This document shows positions 1-8,838 of a stretch of 64,000 bases of DNA, one piece after another; positions within the stretch are counted from its first letter, which is position 1; each line of letters opens with the position of its first letter. The position numbers and the translations under genes are program-made. The stretch comes from Bin25 sp965221765 (GTDB lineage Bacteria; Bacteroidota; Bacteroidia; Flavobacteriales; Flavobacteriaceae): contig OZ244911.1 in NCBI GenBank assembly GCA_965221765.1, forward strand, positions 124,001 through 188,000, read 5' to 3'. The notes under the pieces were generated by a model, which saw only the letters and a program-made list of their open reading frames with translations, did not search any database and was not told the DNA's origin.

Positions 1-2
1 AG

Positions 3-230
3 GAATGTCGGACAATTTCAGATGTTTCGGAAGCTAAAAATTTGAATTTCACTTCGAGATGCCGAACGGTCGAGATGAATCAGATTGCCATACTTAGAAA
101 TAGCGAAGGACTTTATGCAGCCATTCAGATACTTGAAATTAAAGATGACACTCGTGGCGATCAAAATGATGAAGTTCGATTTCGATATGCAATACAATTA
201 GATGATTCCGATAACTTTTCTAATATTTAA
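3..230 (+). CDS. 3' end of an unrecognised protein (starts before the window)
   Basis: The reading frame is open from the first bases of the window to the stop at 228-230, so this is the C-terminal 75 or so residues of a longer protein rather than a small gene. The visible part has a beta-rich look with an NSEGLYAAIQ stretch followed by an acidic KDDTRGDQNDE segment. I do not recognise the family. It converges on the TIR-type gene downstream, with about 100 bp between the stops. An internal ATG at 72 could be proposed as a start, but the uninterrupted upstream frame argues against it. Confidence 0.55.
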   Translation, partial: ECRTISDVSEAKNLNFTSRCRTVEMNQIAILRNSEGLYAAIQILEIKDDTRGDQNDEVRFRYAIQLDDSDNFSNI

Positions 231-331
231 ATCTTTATTTGAAGTGTAAGCTACAGTTGAGAATCGTAGTGATTCAAAAAAACTAATAGTCAAACAATGT
301 GGAACTAGAACTGGTTTCTTCCGAATCTTTG

Positions 332-1012
332 CTAGTCCTCTAATTCTTTGGATATGTTATATCTATCTCTGTTATCAAAAAGAGAAACGGCAACATCAAT
401 ATATCGCTTATAATTCGAGATAAAGTCTTTCCATAAAACAGTATAGATATACGATGGATGATTATCAAAGCATACATTTGAACAACCACAATTACACTCC
501 CTTGTATTAGGATTTTTTATATTAAACATATTCTTTCTCATGATTGGAAAAAGAAAGGAGGTCTTTAGAATCTGACAATCACATTCCACATTTTTTTGCA
601 CGAAGTAATCATAAGAGCCATTATTATCAGGTAATACAACGGCCAAAACGGCATTTGTTAAACTTGTCCTATCGCCTCTTGATATTTCTTTTAAAGAATA
701 ACTTATTTCCCAGGGAATCCATTGCTCCTTTTCAGATTTACTATTTTCTTTCATTCCTTTTGAAATCAGGACAAGGGTAACAGTACTATCATATATTCTA
801 TCTTTTAACTTATCTTCAATTGTAGACGTAGATAAGTCACTTATGTCTTCATCATCTGATTCTCCTTTGTAAATATCATGCTTATCCTCGATAGTATTCT
901 CAAAAATATTGAGATAATCTCGTGGAGTTGTGTCTTTACATATTGGGACACTTGATAGTCTTTCAACCAAGGTGTCAGCATATTTGTACGAAACAAATAT
1001 TTTCTTACCCAT
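332..1012 (-). CDS. TIR-like (ThsB/DUF1863-type) protein
   Basis: The protein has 226 residues and no signal peptide. The N-terminus KKIFVSYKYAD (residues 3-13) is a TIR-type first strand. Residues 78-110 carry the hydrophobic strand TLVLISKG and the motif QWIPWEISYSLKE, typical of the ThsB/DUF1863 branch; Glu102 is the likely catalytic acid. The C-terminal third has clustered cysteines (CDC, then CNCGCSNVC) that could bind metal. In Thoeris-type defence, ThsB proteins sense phage and make an NAD-derived signal. The gene overlaps the upstream membrane-protein gene by 8 bp, so they are translationally coupled. Family level is fairly secure; the immune role is inference. Confidence 0.75.
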   Translation of the reverse strand: MGKKIFVSYKYADTLVERLSSVPICKDTTPRDYLNIFENTIEDKHDIYKGESDDEDISDLSTSTIEDKLKDRIYDSTVTLVLISKGMKENSKSEKEQWIPWEISYSLKEISRGDRTSLTNAVLAVVLPDNNGSYDYFVQKNVECDCQILKTSFLFPIMRKNMFNIKNPNTRECNCGCSNVCFDNHPSYIYTVLWKDFISNYKRYIDVAVSLFDNRDRYNISKELED

Positions 1013-1436
1013 TTAAAATATTGTGTAAAATTATTGCAGTAAATATGATGATTGGTATGCCATAAAACACTCTTAAAGTTTTAGAGAACATTATTTTTGG
1101 TATCGAATCTACTTTGCCTTCAAAAGGGGTATAATCAAGAGAGTACAAGTTTTTACTTGTCTTATGCCTATTCTTAACAACCCATTCGTAAAGTTTTCGA
1201 TAGCACTTTTCTTTGTGCAGGAAAAAACCATCTAAATACCAAAAAAATAGAACTGGTAAAACGAGAATTAAAGAAAAGTACTTTATATCGTTAGTAACTA
1301 ATGTATCATGAGTCAATACTGAAACCCCAACAATGATTGCAACCATCCAGCCTTTTAAAAGAAAGGAATTATTCGCCATTCTAGAAATGACGTTTTGAAT
1401 TAAATCAATTTCCTTATGCAATACCTCGTTATCCAT
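1005..1436 (-). CDS. Two-helix membrane protein paired with TIR gene
   Basis: The 143-residue protein has two adjacent transmembrane segments near residues 27-43 and 51-68, then a cytosolic basic stretch (HKEKCYRKLYEWVVKNRHK), and a last hydrophobic helix close to the C-terminus (about 123-140). The FFWYLDGFFL then KLYEWV arrangement recalls small membrane proteins often found beside TIR genes, but I cannot name a family. It sits 3 bp after the stop of the broken TIR gene and overlaps the intact TIR gene by 8 bp, so all three form one transcription unit. A membrane effector or sensor for the TIR signal is the natural guess; it is not shown by the sequence. Confidence 0.65.
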   Translation of the reverse strand: MDNEVLHKEIDLIQNVISRMANNSFLLKGWMVAIIVGVSVLTHDTLVTNDIKYFSLILVLPVLFFWYLDGFFLHKEKCYRKLYEWVVKNRHKTSKNLYSLDYTPFEGKVDSIPKIMFSKTLRVFYGIPIIIFTAIILHNILNG

Positions 1437-1439
1437 AAT

Positions 1440-1915
1440 CTATAATCTTAACCAATCTGAAAGTTCAAGTTTTTTACCTTCAAATTCAAGATAAAATTCA
1501 CCAACAATAGAATAAATGTAATTATAAGTAATAATTGGATATATCTCTAAATATTTATTACTTGAATATACTTGTTTAGGTTTTTCTGTTATTGGCATCA
1601 CTACAATATCCTCGAAGAACTTTTTATAATCTCTATAGCCTAGTTCCCAATTTCACCATTTCGAAGAAATAGCACTTTCGGTTGCCAAAAAGATGAATTT
1701 ATCGCAACTGTTGATTTTTTCTTTTATCCTTTTTGCTGTAAAAGCATTCTTTTTTCTGGCATTTCTGAATCTAATCAATTAATATAAACAGAAACTCCAA
1801 GGTCTTCAAGAGTAATACGATTACTTGTTCTGTTAATTCAGTTTTTCCATGTTTATGCGAAAAAAGATGGATACTAAATCGAACTTTTTCCCTCTCTTTC
1901 TTGTCTCTATAGCTT
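1440..1915 (-). pseudogene. Broken second TIR-domain gene
   Basis: Reading the minus strand in shifting frames gives a recognisable TIR domain. Successive pieces are a FSHKHGKTEL strand, a GVSVYIN*LDSEMPEK segment with a TGA inside, NAFTAKRIKEKINSCDKF, and FIFLATESAISSKW*NWELG with a second TGA at the cysteine or similar residue expected in the WxNWELG motif. At least two frameshifts separate the pieces. The last 60 codons are open and end in TAG at 1440-1442, only 3 bp before the membrane-protein gene. The gene was first in the TIR operon. Exact 5' limits cannot be set. Confidence 0.75.
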
Positions 1916-2110
1916 TATGATGCAAACTTTTGGATTTCTGTAAATTTTTTTGTCTTGTATTAAATAATAACTCTCTTGGAATAAGGTTGTCTCTGTATAA
2001 ACGTGTATTGCCTAAAATTGATGATTTAAGTATTTTATTAGGCTGTTTTTAGTATCAGTTTAGGTGGAATAGCATTAGAAAAGTACAATCAAAATAAGAA
2101 TAATTTAAGT

Positions 2111-3466
2111 TCATCCAAATAAAGGTTCTAAAACAAAATTAAATTTTAGCATTCGATTTTTTCGTTCCACCACGATTCGCAGTTTTTGACCGGGTTTCTT
2201 TTGCAGTTTATGGATGACATCCGATATTTTTAATCTGGAGATAGGCGTCCCATTAATCCGTTTTAAAATATCGCCGGGCTGAATGCCTGCTCGAGCTGCA
2301 GGAGATTCCGGTCGGACCTCAAAAATTTCAATGATCGGAATCAGTGCTAGTTGGAATTGTGGTTGTAAAAACACTTCTACACCTGAAAATTGGGGGTCAT
2401 CAGAGGTGTTGAAGCTTAGATGATTGGTGGGTTCCGTCCGAATCAGTTCGACTCCATTATGCTGTATTTGGAGCCCACTCATATTATAATAAAAAGGGCG
2501 CTGATGACGACGGATTGGTTTGAAATATATTTTTTTGTTTTGGTAATCAAACGTTACACGAAAACGTCTGAGTATTTCTCCTCCAATACTTCCGACGCGT
2601 CCTTCTAAAATAGATAAATGCTTTAAATTGTCTTCATTAGGATAGGCCACCTTTACTCCTTTGAATATTTTTTCACCGATGCTTATCGAATGTATTTTTC
2701 CTCTTTGACCAAAAATATTGCCATTAATGGCTCTTCCTAAAAAATCTTCAAAGACCGGTTCGATAATGTCTACGGCTTCTGAATCAGGAAATAACCAAAG
2801 AGAATCTCCCGAGCCGCTGTCAACTAAAAATTTACCTTCAATAGGAAGATGGTCACTTAATTTACCTGAGAGTTCTATATAAGGTTTGTTCTCATGAATT
2901 TCTATTGGTATTTCATAACATCGTCGACAGATGCGTTGGGGTTTATGTCCAAACTTTTGGAATTTAATTTGCTCGATTTCATAATTGACCGTAATCAATA
3001 CACTTGAAAATAAGGAATAACCCAGAATTCCATCAATCTGTGTTCCCATTCTTTTGGCAAATTCAAATTCAGTTTCATCGATTAACAAGATGGTTTGTTG
3101 CTCGGCCACAAGATGTTTGATTTTGAGAGTATTTCCAGTTGTGATATGAGCAAGAATAGGATTTCCATCCCCCAATCCTTGTAACATCACTTGTTTGGCA
3201 TCATCAAGGTTTGGATTTTGTAATTGATTGTTGTTAAAAATCAAGGTAGTATTGACTCCCGAATCCAATAAAAAATATAGTTTTTGTCCATTAACTTCAA
3301 CCGGCAAAACAATCAAATTATTGATGAGTTCAAAATCGACTCTCTGTCTTTTTTTATTTTCAAGAAACTCAAAATTTATACCAATAGAAGCCGTTATTGG
3401 AATAAAACTCCCCATAATAAAACAAACCATAAGGCTTCTAAATCGTTTTATGTTGGTATCTGTCAT
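2111..3466 (-). CDS. Secreted retropepsin-like aspartyl protease with PDZ domain
   Basis: The 451-residue protein begins with a hydrophobic export segment (about residues 11-27). Two aspartyl-protease half-sites are present: FLLDSGVNTTLIF near residue 65 and FLVDSGSGDSLWLF near residue 215, each with the D-S/T-G active-site pattern. A PDZ domain occupies about residues 370-445, with the carboxylate-binding region and AGIQPGDILKRING. The architecture, two retropepsin-like domains plus C-terminal PDZ, is common in Bacteroidota exported proteins whose substrates are mostly unknown. It is monocistronic, diverging from the aminotransferase gene. The family is clear and the biological role unknown. 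Confidence 0.85.
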   Translation of the reverse strand: MTDTNIKRFRSLMVCFIMGSFIPITASIGINFEFLENKKRQRVDFELINNLIVLPVEVNGQKLYFLLDSGVNTTLIFNNNQLQNPNLDDAKQVMLQGLGDGNPILAHITTGNTLKIKHLVAEQQTILLIDETEFEFAKRMGTQIDGILGYSLFSSVLITVNYEIEQIKFQKFGHKPQRICRRCYEIPIEIHENKPYIELSGKLSDHLPIEGKFLVDSGSGDSLWLFPDSEAVDIIEPVFEDFLGRAINGNIFGQRGKIHSISIGEKIFKGVKVAYPNEDNLKHLSILEGRVGSIGGEILRRFRVTFDYQNKKIYFKPIRRHQRPFYYNMSGLQIQHNGVELIRTEPTNHLSFNTSDDPQFSGVEVFLQPQFQLALIPIIEIFEVRPESPAARAGIQPGDILKRINGTPISRLKISDVIHKLQKKPGQKLRIVVERKNRMLKFNFVLEPLFG

Positions 3467-3627
3467 CGATAAACTCTTTGTAGAAATATATTATTGTTTG
3501 GTGGTTTTAAAAACTAATAGAGACGTTCATTCGAAGTTCATCATATCATGATTTTTCATCTACTATTCAGACGGATAAATAGGCTTTTAGTTGCAAAAAA
3601 TGTTTCACTTTTGCTCAAGAAAAAATC

Positions 3628-4830
3628 ATGCCAAAATTTTCTCATAAAACCGAGCAATTAGAGTTTTCTCCTATTAGAAAATTGGTGGATTATGCCATAG
3701 ATGCAAAACATCGAGGATTAGAAGTTTTTCACTTGAATATAGGCCAACCAGATATTTCTGCTCCAGATGAATCCTTAAAAAAAATCACGAATAATACGTT
3801 GACTTATTTGCCTTATGGGCAATCAGAAGGCACTGAAGAGTATCGAAAAGCCTTGTGTATTTATTATCAAAATCACCATATCAACCTCAGCCCAAAAGAT
3901 ATTATTGTAACCACTGGATCAAGCGAGGCCTTGGTATTTTGTTTTAATGTGATTTGTAATCCAAAAGATCAAGTCATCATCCCCGAACCGTTCTATGCCA
4001 ACTATAATGGGTTTGCCAAATCTTGTGATGTCGATGTGATTCCCATAGTTTCTGAATTTGATTCTGATTTTAAATTATTGCCAGTCCAAGTCTTTGAAGA
4101 GAAAATCACTGATAAAACTCGAGCTATAGTTTTGTGCAACCCTAATAATCCAACAGGATATGTCTGTAATAAACAAGAAATTATTGACTTGTGTGAGCTA
4201 GCAGTAAAACATGATTTCTTTTTAATTGTGGATGAGGTCTATCGGGAATTTATTTATGATGGTTCATCCCATTATTCTGTTTTATCATCGGCTAAGTATG
4301 CCCAACATACCATTATGATTGATTCTGTTTCAAAACGTTATAGCCTTTGTGGAGCTCGTGTTGGTAGTATTGCTTCAAGAAATCATGAATTTTTGAAGCA
4401 AGTATTAAAATTTGCTCAGTTGAGATTATCGCCGCCAACACTTGATATGATTATCAGTCAAGCAGCAATACAATCTTCAAAAAAATATCTCATGGATGCT
4501 GTCGACAAATACCGAATAAGAAAAGACATTACGGTTGAATTTTTGAGCCGGATTCCTAATGTTCGGGTCGTGGTTCCTAGGGGAGCATTTTTCTGTATGG
4601 CAGAGCTTCCTGTAAAAGATGCTGAAGACTTTTCCAAATATTTATTGACTTCTTTTTCAGACAATCATCAAACGGTGATGCTGGCTCCGGGTTATGGATT
4701 CTATTCCGATGATCGCTATGGAAAAAATCAAATTCGAGTTGCTTTTGTTCTAGAAAAAAACAAATTAAAAAGAGCCATTCAAATCATTGAAAAGGGCTTA
4801 GAGAGCTATATCGCACAACTAGATGATTAA
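3628..4830 (+). CDS. PLP-dependent aminotransferase class I/II (aspartate aminotransferase-like)
   Basis: The 400-residue protein has the fold-type I layout of aspartate/aromatic aminotransferases. The N-terminus SPIRKL...NIGQPDI contains the substrate-loop signature, NPNNPTGYV binds the cofactor, VDEVYREF carries the Asp that pairs with the pyridine nitrogen, and SVSKRYSLCGARVG contains the Schiff-base lysine. The expected late arginine is in QIRVAF. It transfers an amino group between an amino acid and a 2-oxo acid in the cytosol; the preferred substrate cannot be read from sequence. The stop TAA shares its last base with the ATG of murB, so the two genes are co-transcribed. Confidence 0.9.
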   Translation: MPKFSHKTEQLEFSPIRKLVDYAIDAKHRGLEVFHLNIGQPDISAPDESLKKITNNTLTYLPYGQSEGTEEYRKALCIYYQNHHINLSPKDIIVTTGSSEALVFCFNVICNPKDQVIIPEPFYANYNGFAKSCDVDVIPIVSEFDSDFKLLPVQVFEEKITDKTRAIVLCNPNNPTGYVCNKQEIIDLCELAVKHDFFLIVDEVYREFIYDGSSHYSVLSSAKYAQHTIMIDSVSKRYSLCGARVGSIASRNHEFLKQVLKFAQLRLSPPTLDMIISQAAIQSSKKYLMDAVDKYRIRKDITVEFLSRIPNVRVVVPRGAFFCMAELPVKDAEDFSKYLLTSFSDNHQTVMLAPGYGFYSDDRYGKNQIRVAFVLEKNKLKRAIQIIEKGLESYIAQLDD

Positions 4831-5837
4831 TGGCTCGGATTCAAAGAAATCAATCTCTCTTAAGATATAACACATTTGGTATTAACCATCGGGCATTTTA
4901 TTTTGCCCATGTCGAGTCAATAGTTCAACTTCAAGAAGTACTTCAAAAAAATAAGACCCATAAGACAACTATACTGGGCGGCGGAAGTAATATTCTGTTT
5001 ACCAAAGACATCGAAGATAGCTTGGTAATCCATATGGCCAATAAGGGGGTTGAGATGGTATCAAAAACGACAGAGGAGGTTATTGTTGAAATACAAGGAG
5101 GTGAAAATTGGCATGAATTTGTGCTTTGGTGTTTAAAAAATAATTTTGGTGGTATTGAAAATTTAGCACTGATTCCTGGACAAGTCGGGGCGGCTCCAAT
5201 TCAAAACATAGGCGCTTATGGCGTGGAGCTAAAAAGAGTCTTTGTATCATGTCAAGCATTTGATTTGAAAAGTGGAAGCGTGGTCTGGTTTACTAAGAAA
5301 CAATGTGGTTTTGACTACCGTAACTCGATGTTCAAAAGAGAATTTCCCAATCGATATATTATACTGTCGGTTAGGTTAAAACTGAGTATGAAGAATCATC
5401 AACTAGAATATTCTTATGAAAATCTCAAAAAAGAAATGAGAAATCAAAAACCGACAATTGAATCTATTGCAAAAGCGGTCATCTCAATTCGTTCTAGAAA
5501 ATTACCCGATTCCCTTAAACTAGGAAATGCGGGAAGCTTTTTCAAAAATCCTACCATTTCTCAGTCCAAATTTTCTGAAATCAAATTGATCTATGATGAA
5601 GTCCCGCATTTTAAGACTTCTGTCGGAATTAAAATTCCGGCGGGATGGTTAATTGAAAAAGTCAAATTAAAAGGGTATCGACAAGGTGATGCGGGAGTGC
5701 ATAAAAATCAAGCATTGGTATTGGTGAATTATGGAAAAGCCACTGGGCTAGATATTTTAAGGTTATCTCAACGAGTCAAAAATGAAGTAGATAGGGTTTT
5801 TGGGATAAAATTAGAAGAAGAAGTGAGGATAATCTAA
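4830..5837 (+). CDS. murB: UDP-N-acetylenolpyruvoylglucosamine reductase
   Basis: MurB reduces UDP-GlcNAc-enolpyruvate to UDP-MurNAc in the second committed step of peptidoglycan synthesis, using FAD and NADPH. The 335-residue protein has the FAD-binding sites LGGGSNILFTKDI (about 50-62) and IPGQVGAAPIQNIGAYGVE (about 115-133), the YRNSMFK segment, the GNAGSFFKNP motif with the catalytic serine, and a C-terminal domain with the PAGWLIE segment. Its length fits the E. coli-type (type I) enzyme. It starts on the last base of the upstream stop codon, so translation is coupled to the aminotransferase gene. Confidence 0.95.
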   Translation: MARIQRNQSLLRYNTFGINHRAFYFAHVESIVQLQEVLQKNKTHKTTILGGGSNILFTKDIEDSLVIHMANKGVEMVSKTTEEVIVEIQGGENWHEFVLWCLKNNFGGIENLALIPGQVGAAPIQNIGAYGVELKRVFVSCQAFDLKSGSVVWFTKKQCGFDYRNSMFKREFPNRYIILSVRLKLSMKNHQLEYSYENLKKEMRNQKPTIESIAKAVISIRSRKLPDSLKLGNAGSFFKNPTISQSKFSEIKLIYDEVPHFKTSVGIKIPAGWLIEKVKLKGYRQGDAGVHKNQALVLVNYGKATGLDILRLSQRVKNEVDRVFGIKLEEEVRII

Positions 5838-6129
5838 TGCATAGAGAACGGAAACTAATTGGCATTCTGTATTACTTTTCTAATATATTAGGAAAAAGTG
5901 AATACCTTCAATCTGTCGCTATATACAGAAAATTCTTTGAGACCATTAGCTAGTTGTTTTTCAATTCATCAACCATTTCCAATTGTGTATTGTCTATAAA
6001 TTTTTTCGGACTAGGAGATTTGTTCGGTAGGTTGGAGTTAGGGACTGTATTGCGGTTTGTTTGATGAAAGTGATATCTTTAAGATCTCTTTAAGTCTTTG
6101 GATTGATGCCATGCTTGATCCACATAGTC

Positions 6130-6420
6130 TGATGATATGGTAGTCTTTAAAATCTTTGGCGATTTATTCTGAAAACAGACTCATCATTTGAGTATTGGCA
6201 TTAGGCCGATGAACGAAGTGACCTTTGCTTTTTCAAGAGAAACAAAGGGATGGCGTACATCGATTGATGCACCACTTATTTGGCCACATGAGATCTATCT
6301 TTTTGGAGACACCACAATGCTTTAGGACTATGGATTCGTCTATACGGTTATTGATTTTGCGCCTATTTTTTTCTTTGATGATGTCTTTACTCGATTGGAA
6401 CGTTTTGTATGGTATCACAA
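6130..6420 (-). pseudogene. IS630-family transposase relic
   Basis: On the minus strand this piece aligns with the better preserved IS630 relic at 22.4 kb. ESIVLKHCGVSKKIDL here matches ESTVLRIPGISIRSDL there, and the nucleotide sequence around 6187-6260 matches around 22406-22480 with small gaps. Only the region around the first catalytic acid is recognisable, with frameshifts on both sides. The stretch from 5838 to about 6130 holds nothing I can recognise. It lies immediately next to the intact IS1595 element, so this site has taken more than one insertion. Confidence 0.6.
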
Positions 6421-6474
6421 GACCGCTCTAATGTTCACATCATATTCCAGCAGTGGTTCGTTGGTTTGGTCTGT

Positions 6475-7535
6475 ATTACGGCATTATTCTGAATCATCAA
6501 AGGATGTTGGGTTTCTATGTTTTTCTTCCGATGGTGGAATGAGTTCATTGCTTTTTCTTCGGTTCGAAAAAGACGGTTTAGGATTTTTAGGAAGGTTTTC
6601 AATAATCAATCCAATTTGTTCAATAACCTCTTTTTCACGGATATTGTGTTTCCAAACTAACTCATGGATATAACGTTGTAAGTGCTTTTGACTCCACCAA
6701 TGATGAGTACCTTTATAAGCACGTTTCACCCTGGCCCAGAAAGACTCGATTCCATTGGTATGAATCTCCCCATCAACAAATGCTCGTAGGCTATGACAAA
6801 CAACACCATATGTTCGATTCAATCCATGATAACATCGGGCTTCATCCGTATAGATCACCGCATCCGATGTCGTCTGTTGATTAATAAATTCATGGAGGGT
6901 TTCTTTGTCTGTATGTTCCACCACTTTGGCGATCACCTGATTAGTTTCTCGGTTCAATGCACCCACTACGGGAAATTTACCCACACTCCCTCGTCCTAAA
7001 TGATAGAACTGCATGCGACGATATTTCGACATATTGGCTCTTTTGCCCCCAATATACGTCTCGTCCACTTCAACCGTTCTTGAAAGCTGATTCATTGGTT
7101 GTTTTGTAGCTTCTCTGATACGATGGAGTAGAAACCAAGCTGATCGTTGTTGTATTCCTAAATACTTCCCAAGTTTTGTCGAAGAAATTCCTTTTGGTGT
7201 GTTTTTAAATAAGTATAAAGCCATCATCCATTTTCTCAAAGAAATTCTAGACTCTTCCATGATGGTTCTAGTTCTTACACTGAAATATTTTCTACATTGA
7301 TTACAGAAATAAGGCATTGGTCTTTGATTCTCTAACGGATTCACTTTACAAGAATGACACCTAGGACACCTAATGTTATCTTCCCACCTTAATTTTTCCA
7401 AATACTTTTGAGCATATTCTTCTGTTTTAAATAAATCAAAAATTTCTATTAAGGAATTAGTTTTACTTTTAGTTAGATCTAAATTATTCATTTCAAAATT
7501 TTACATTAAAAAACATACTATTATTATGCCAAAGT
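6475..7535 (-). mobile_element. IS1595-family (ISXO2-like) insertion sequence
   Basis: The element is about 1.06 kb around one intact transposase gene. A weak inverted pair can be seen: GGCATTATT at 6480-6488 on the left and AATAATGCC-like sequence (ATTATTATGCC, 7520-7530) on the right. The left copy overlaps the transposase stop codon. I could not find a convincing 8-bp target duplication, so the ends given are approximate. The flanks are already degraded DNA (an IS630 relic to the left, unrecognised sequence to the right). Confidence 0.5.
6484..7491 (-). CDS. IS1595-family (ISXO2-like) transposase
   Basis: The protein has 335 residues and looks intact. The N-terminal zinc ribbon has CPRCHSCKV and CNQCRKYF pairs (about residues 42-67). 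The DDE-type catalytic core follows: VEVDETYIGGK with the first Asp, IYTDEARCY with the second, and HTNGIESFWARVKRAYKG with the Asn/Glu site. The typical RGAVGK-like loop appears as GRGSVGKFPVVGAL. It would catalyse cut-and-paste or copy transposition of the element around it. A second, broken member of the same family lies at 51.1 kb, but the two differ clearly in sequence and are not recent copies of each other. Confidence 0.9.
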   Translation of the reverse strand: MNNLDLTKSKTNSLIEIFDLFKTEEYAQKYLEKLRWEDNIRCPRCHSCKVNPLENQRPMPYFCNQCRKYFSVRTRTIMEESRISLRKWMMALYLFKNTPKGISSTKLGKYLGIQQRSAWFLLHRIREATKQPMNQLSRTVEVDETYIGGKRANMSKYRRMQFYHLGRGSVGKFPVVGALNRETNQVIAKVVEHTDKETLHEFINQQTTSDAVIYTDEARCYHGLNRTYGVVCHSLRAFVDGEIHTNGIESFWARVKRAYKGTHHWWSQKHLQRYIHELVWKHNIREKEVIEQIGLIIENLPKNPKPSFSNRRKSNELIPPSEEKHRNPTSFDDSE

Positions 7536-8169
7536 GTATAACTAAATACATAAATCCCAAAAGTAAGGATATTTAAAACCCATAAATCATCAAACACTAA
7601 AAAGAAATTCAAACTCATTGAAAAAGTAGAGTCTACTTGATCTACGGATCACTTATTCATCTATAATTTTTTAAATTCTTATTTTGATAATGCTTTTACC
7701 ACCACGGTGGATTGACACGGTTTCCGAATGGGCTGAAACAAGATTAAAGTTGATAATATTTCGTATCTTAAGTCTTTGGATTGGGGTTGCCATCACGCCA
7801 GTTGATTCTATTTTTAGTTCAATTATTTTAGACTTGATAAACACAAGCCCCGAACATTTACAATAAATTGTATTATGATGCTATTCTTTCCGGTATTCAC
7901 AAAAAAGATGTTGATCATTTTGATTTATCAATCGTTACCTCTGCCGTAGAAAGAAACATACATTAGTACAAACAATCAAAAAGATTTTTTACTATCTCAA
8001 AAACGTTACCCTAAATTTGAATTGTATAATTGTCGGGGTCAAGAACTTTCTTTTGGTTAAGATTGGTAACACCCTATCAATTCTGAAGCTCAATCTACAA
8101 TTCATACATAAAAATCATGGGGCTGTATATTCAATTTTGTAACGGTTGAAGAATAAAGAGGTCCAATAC
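7536..8169. other. Intergenic stretch without a recognisable gene
   Basis: About 630 bp between the IS1595 element and psd. A 60-codon frame at 7684-7866 on the plus strand and some open pieces near 7870-7965 (for example KKDVDHFDLSIVTSAVERN) look like leftovers of a frameshifted gene, but I recognise no family in them. No terminator, RNA gene or repeat was identified. Confidence 0.4.
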
Positions 8170-8838
8170 TCATACACCCGCTTGTTTTTTAGCTATAATG
8201 TGGATGTTCCCTTTTACCGTTTGACCAACTTTTACATTCAAATCAACATCTAAAGGTAAATAAAGATCAACTCGGGAACCGAACTTAATGAAGCCTGAAT
8301 CAGTCCCTTGAATCACTTGTTGATTGACTCGGGCATAATTGATAATCCGACGAGCTACGAATCCAGCAATTTGACAATAAAGAATTTTTCCTAAAGCTTG
8401 ATTTTCTATAACCACTGCGGTTCGTTCATTTTCAAACGATGACTTTGGATGCCATGCCACCAGGTATTCCCCCCTATGATATTTTGAATAGATGATTTTT
8501 CCACCAATGGGATAACGCGTCACATGCACATTGAATGGGGATAAAAAAATCGAGATTTGTATGCGCTGTTGGTTGAAATATTGAGACTCTAAAACGTTTT
8601 GAATGGCTATTACTTTTCCATCACAAGGAGCAATGATTTGATTCGGTTCAAGAGTAGGAAGTGGTCGTTTTGGATTTCTAAAAAACCAAAGAATGAGACC
8701 TAATAATATCAATAGAGGTAGTTGAATAGATAATTCAACCCAATAATTAATAACCATATTTTCAATCAATAGCACGACGCTAGTTATGATCAAAAAACTC
8801 CAAAGGATAGTCCATTGCCCTTCTTTATGAAACATCAT
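8170..8838 (-). CDS. psd: Phosphatidylserine decarboxylase family protein
   Basis: The enzyme makes phosphatidylethanolamine from phosphatidylserine at the inner membrane. It has about 222 residues, the short form seen in many Bacteroidota. Two membrane segments lie near residues 8-45, followed by NPKRPLPTLEPNQIIAPCDGKV, the HVTRYPIGG segment, and the self-cleavage region IKFGSRVDLYLP, where the serine of Gly-Ser becomes the pyruvoyl group. The ATG at 8836-8838 overlaps the cdsA stop by one base (TGATG). The longer frame would need a TTG three bases upstream. CdsA provides CDP-diacylglycerol two steps upstream of Psd, so the pair is functionally sensible. Confidence 0.93.
   Translation of the reverse strand: MMFHKEGQWTILWSFLIITSVVLLIENMVINYWVELSIQLPLLILLGLILWFFRNPKRPLPTLEPNQIIAPCDGKVIAIQNVLESQYFNQQRIQISIFLSPFNVHVTRYPIGGKIIYSKYHRGEYLVAWHPKSSFENERTAVVIENQALGKILYCQIAGFVARRIINYARVNQQVIQGTDSGFIKFGSRVDLYLPLDVDLNVKVGQTVKGNIHIIAKKQAGV

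Noticed and set aside
332..1436. Complete Thoeris system
   Set aside because: No ThsA-type effector with SIR2 or macro domain is present; only the ThsB-like part and an unknown membrane protein are seen.
1440..1915. TGA read as tryptophan (alternative genetic code)
   Set aside because: TGA ends other genes normally, for example cdsA, and the same pseudogene also carries frameshifts.
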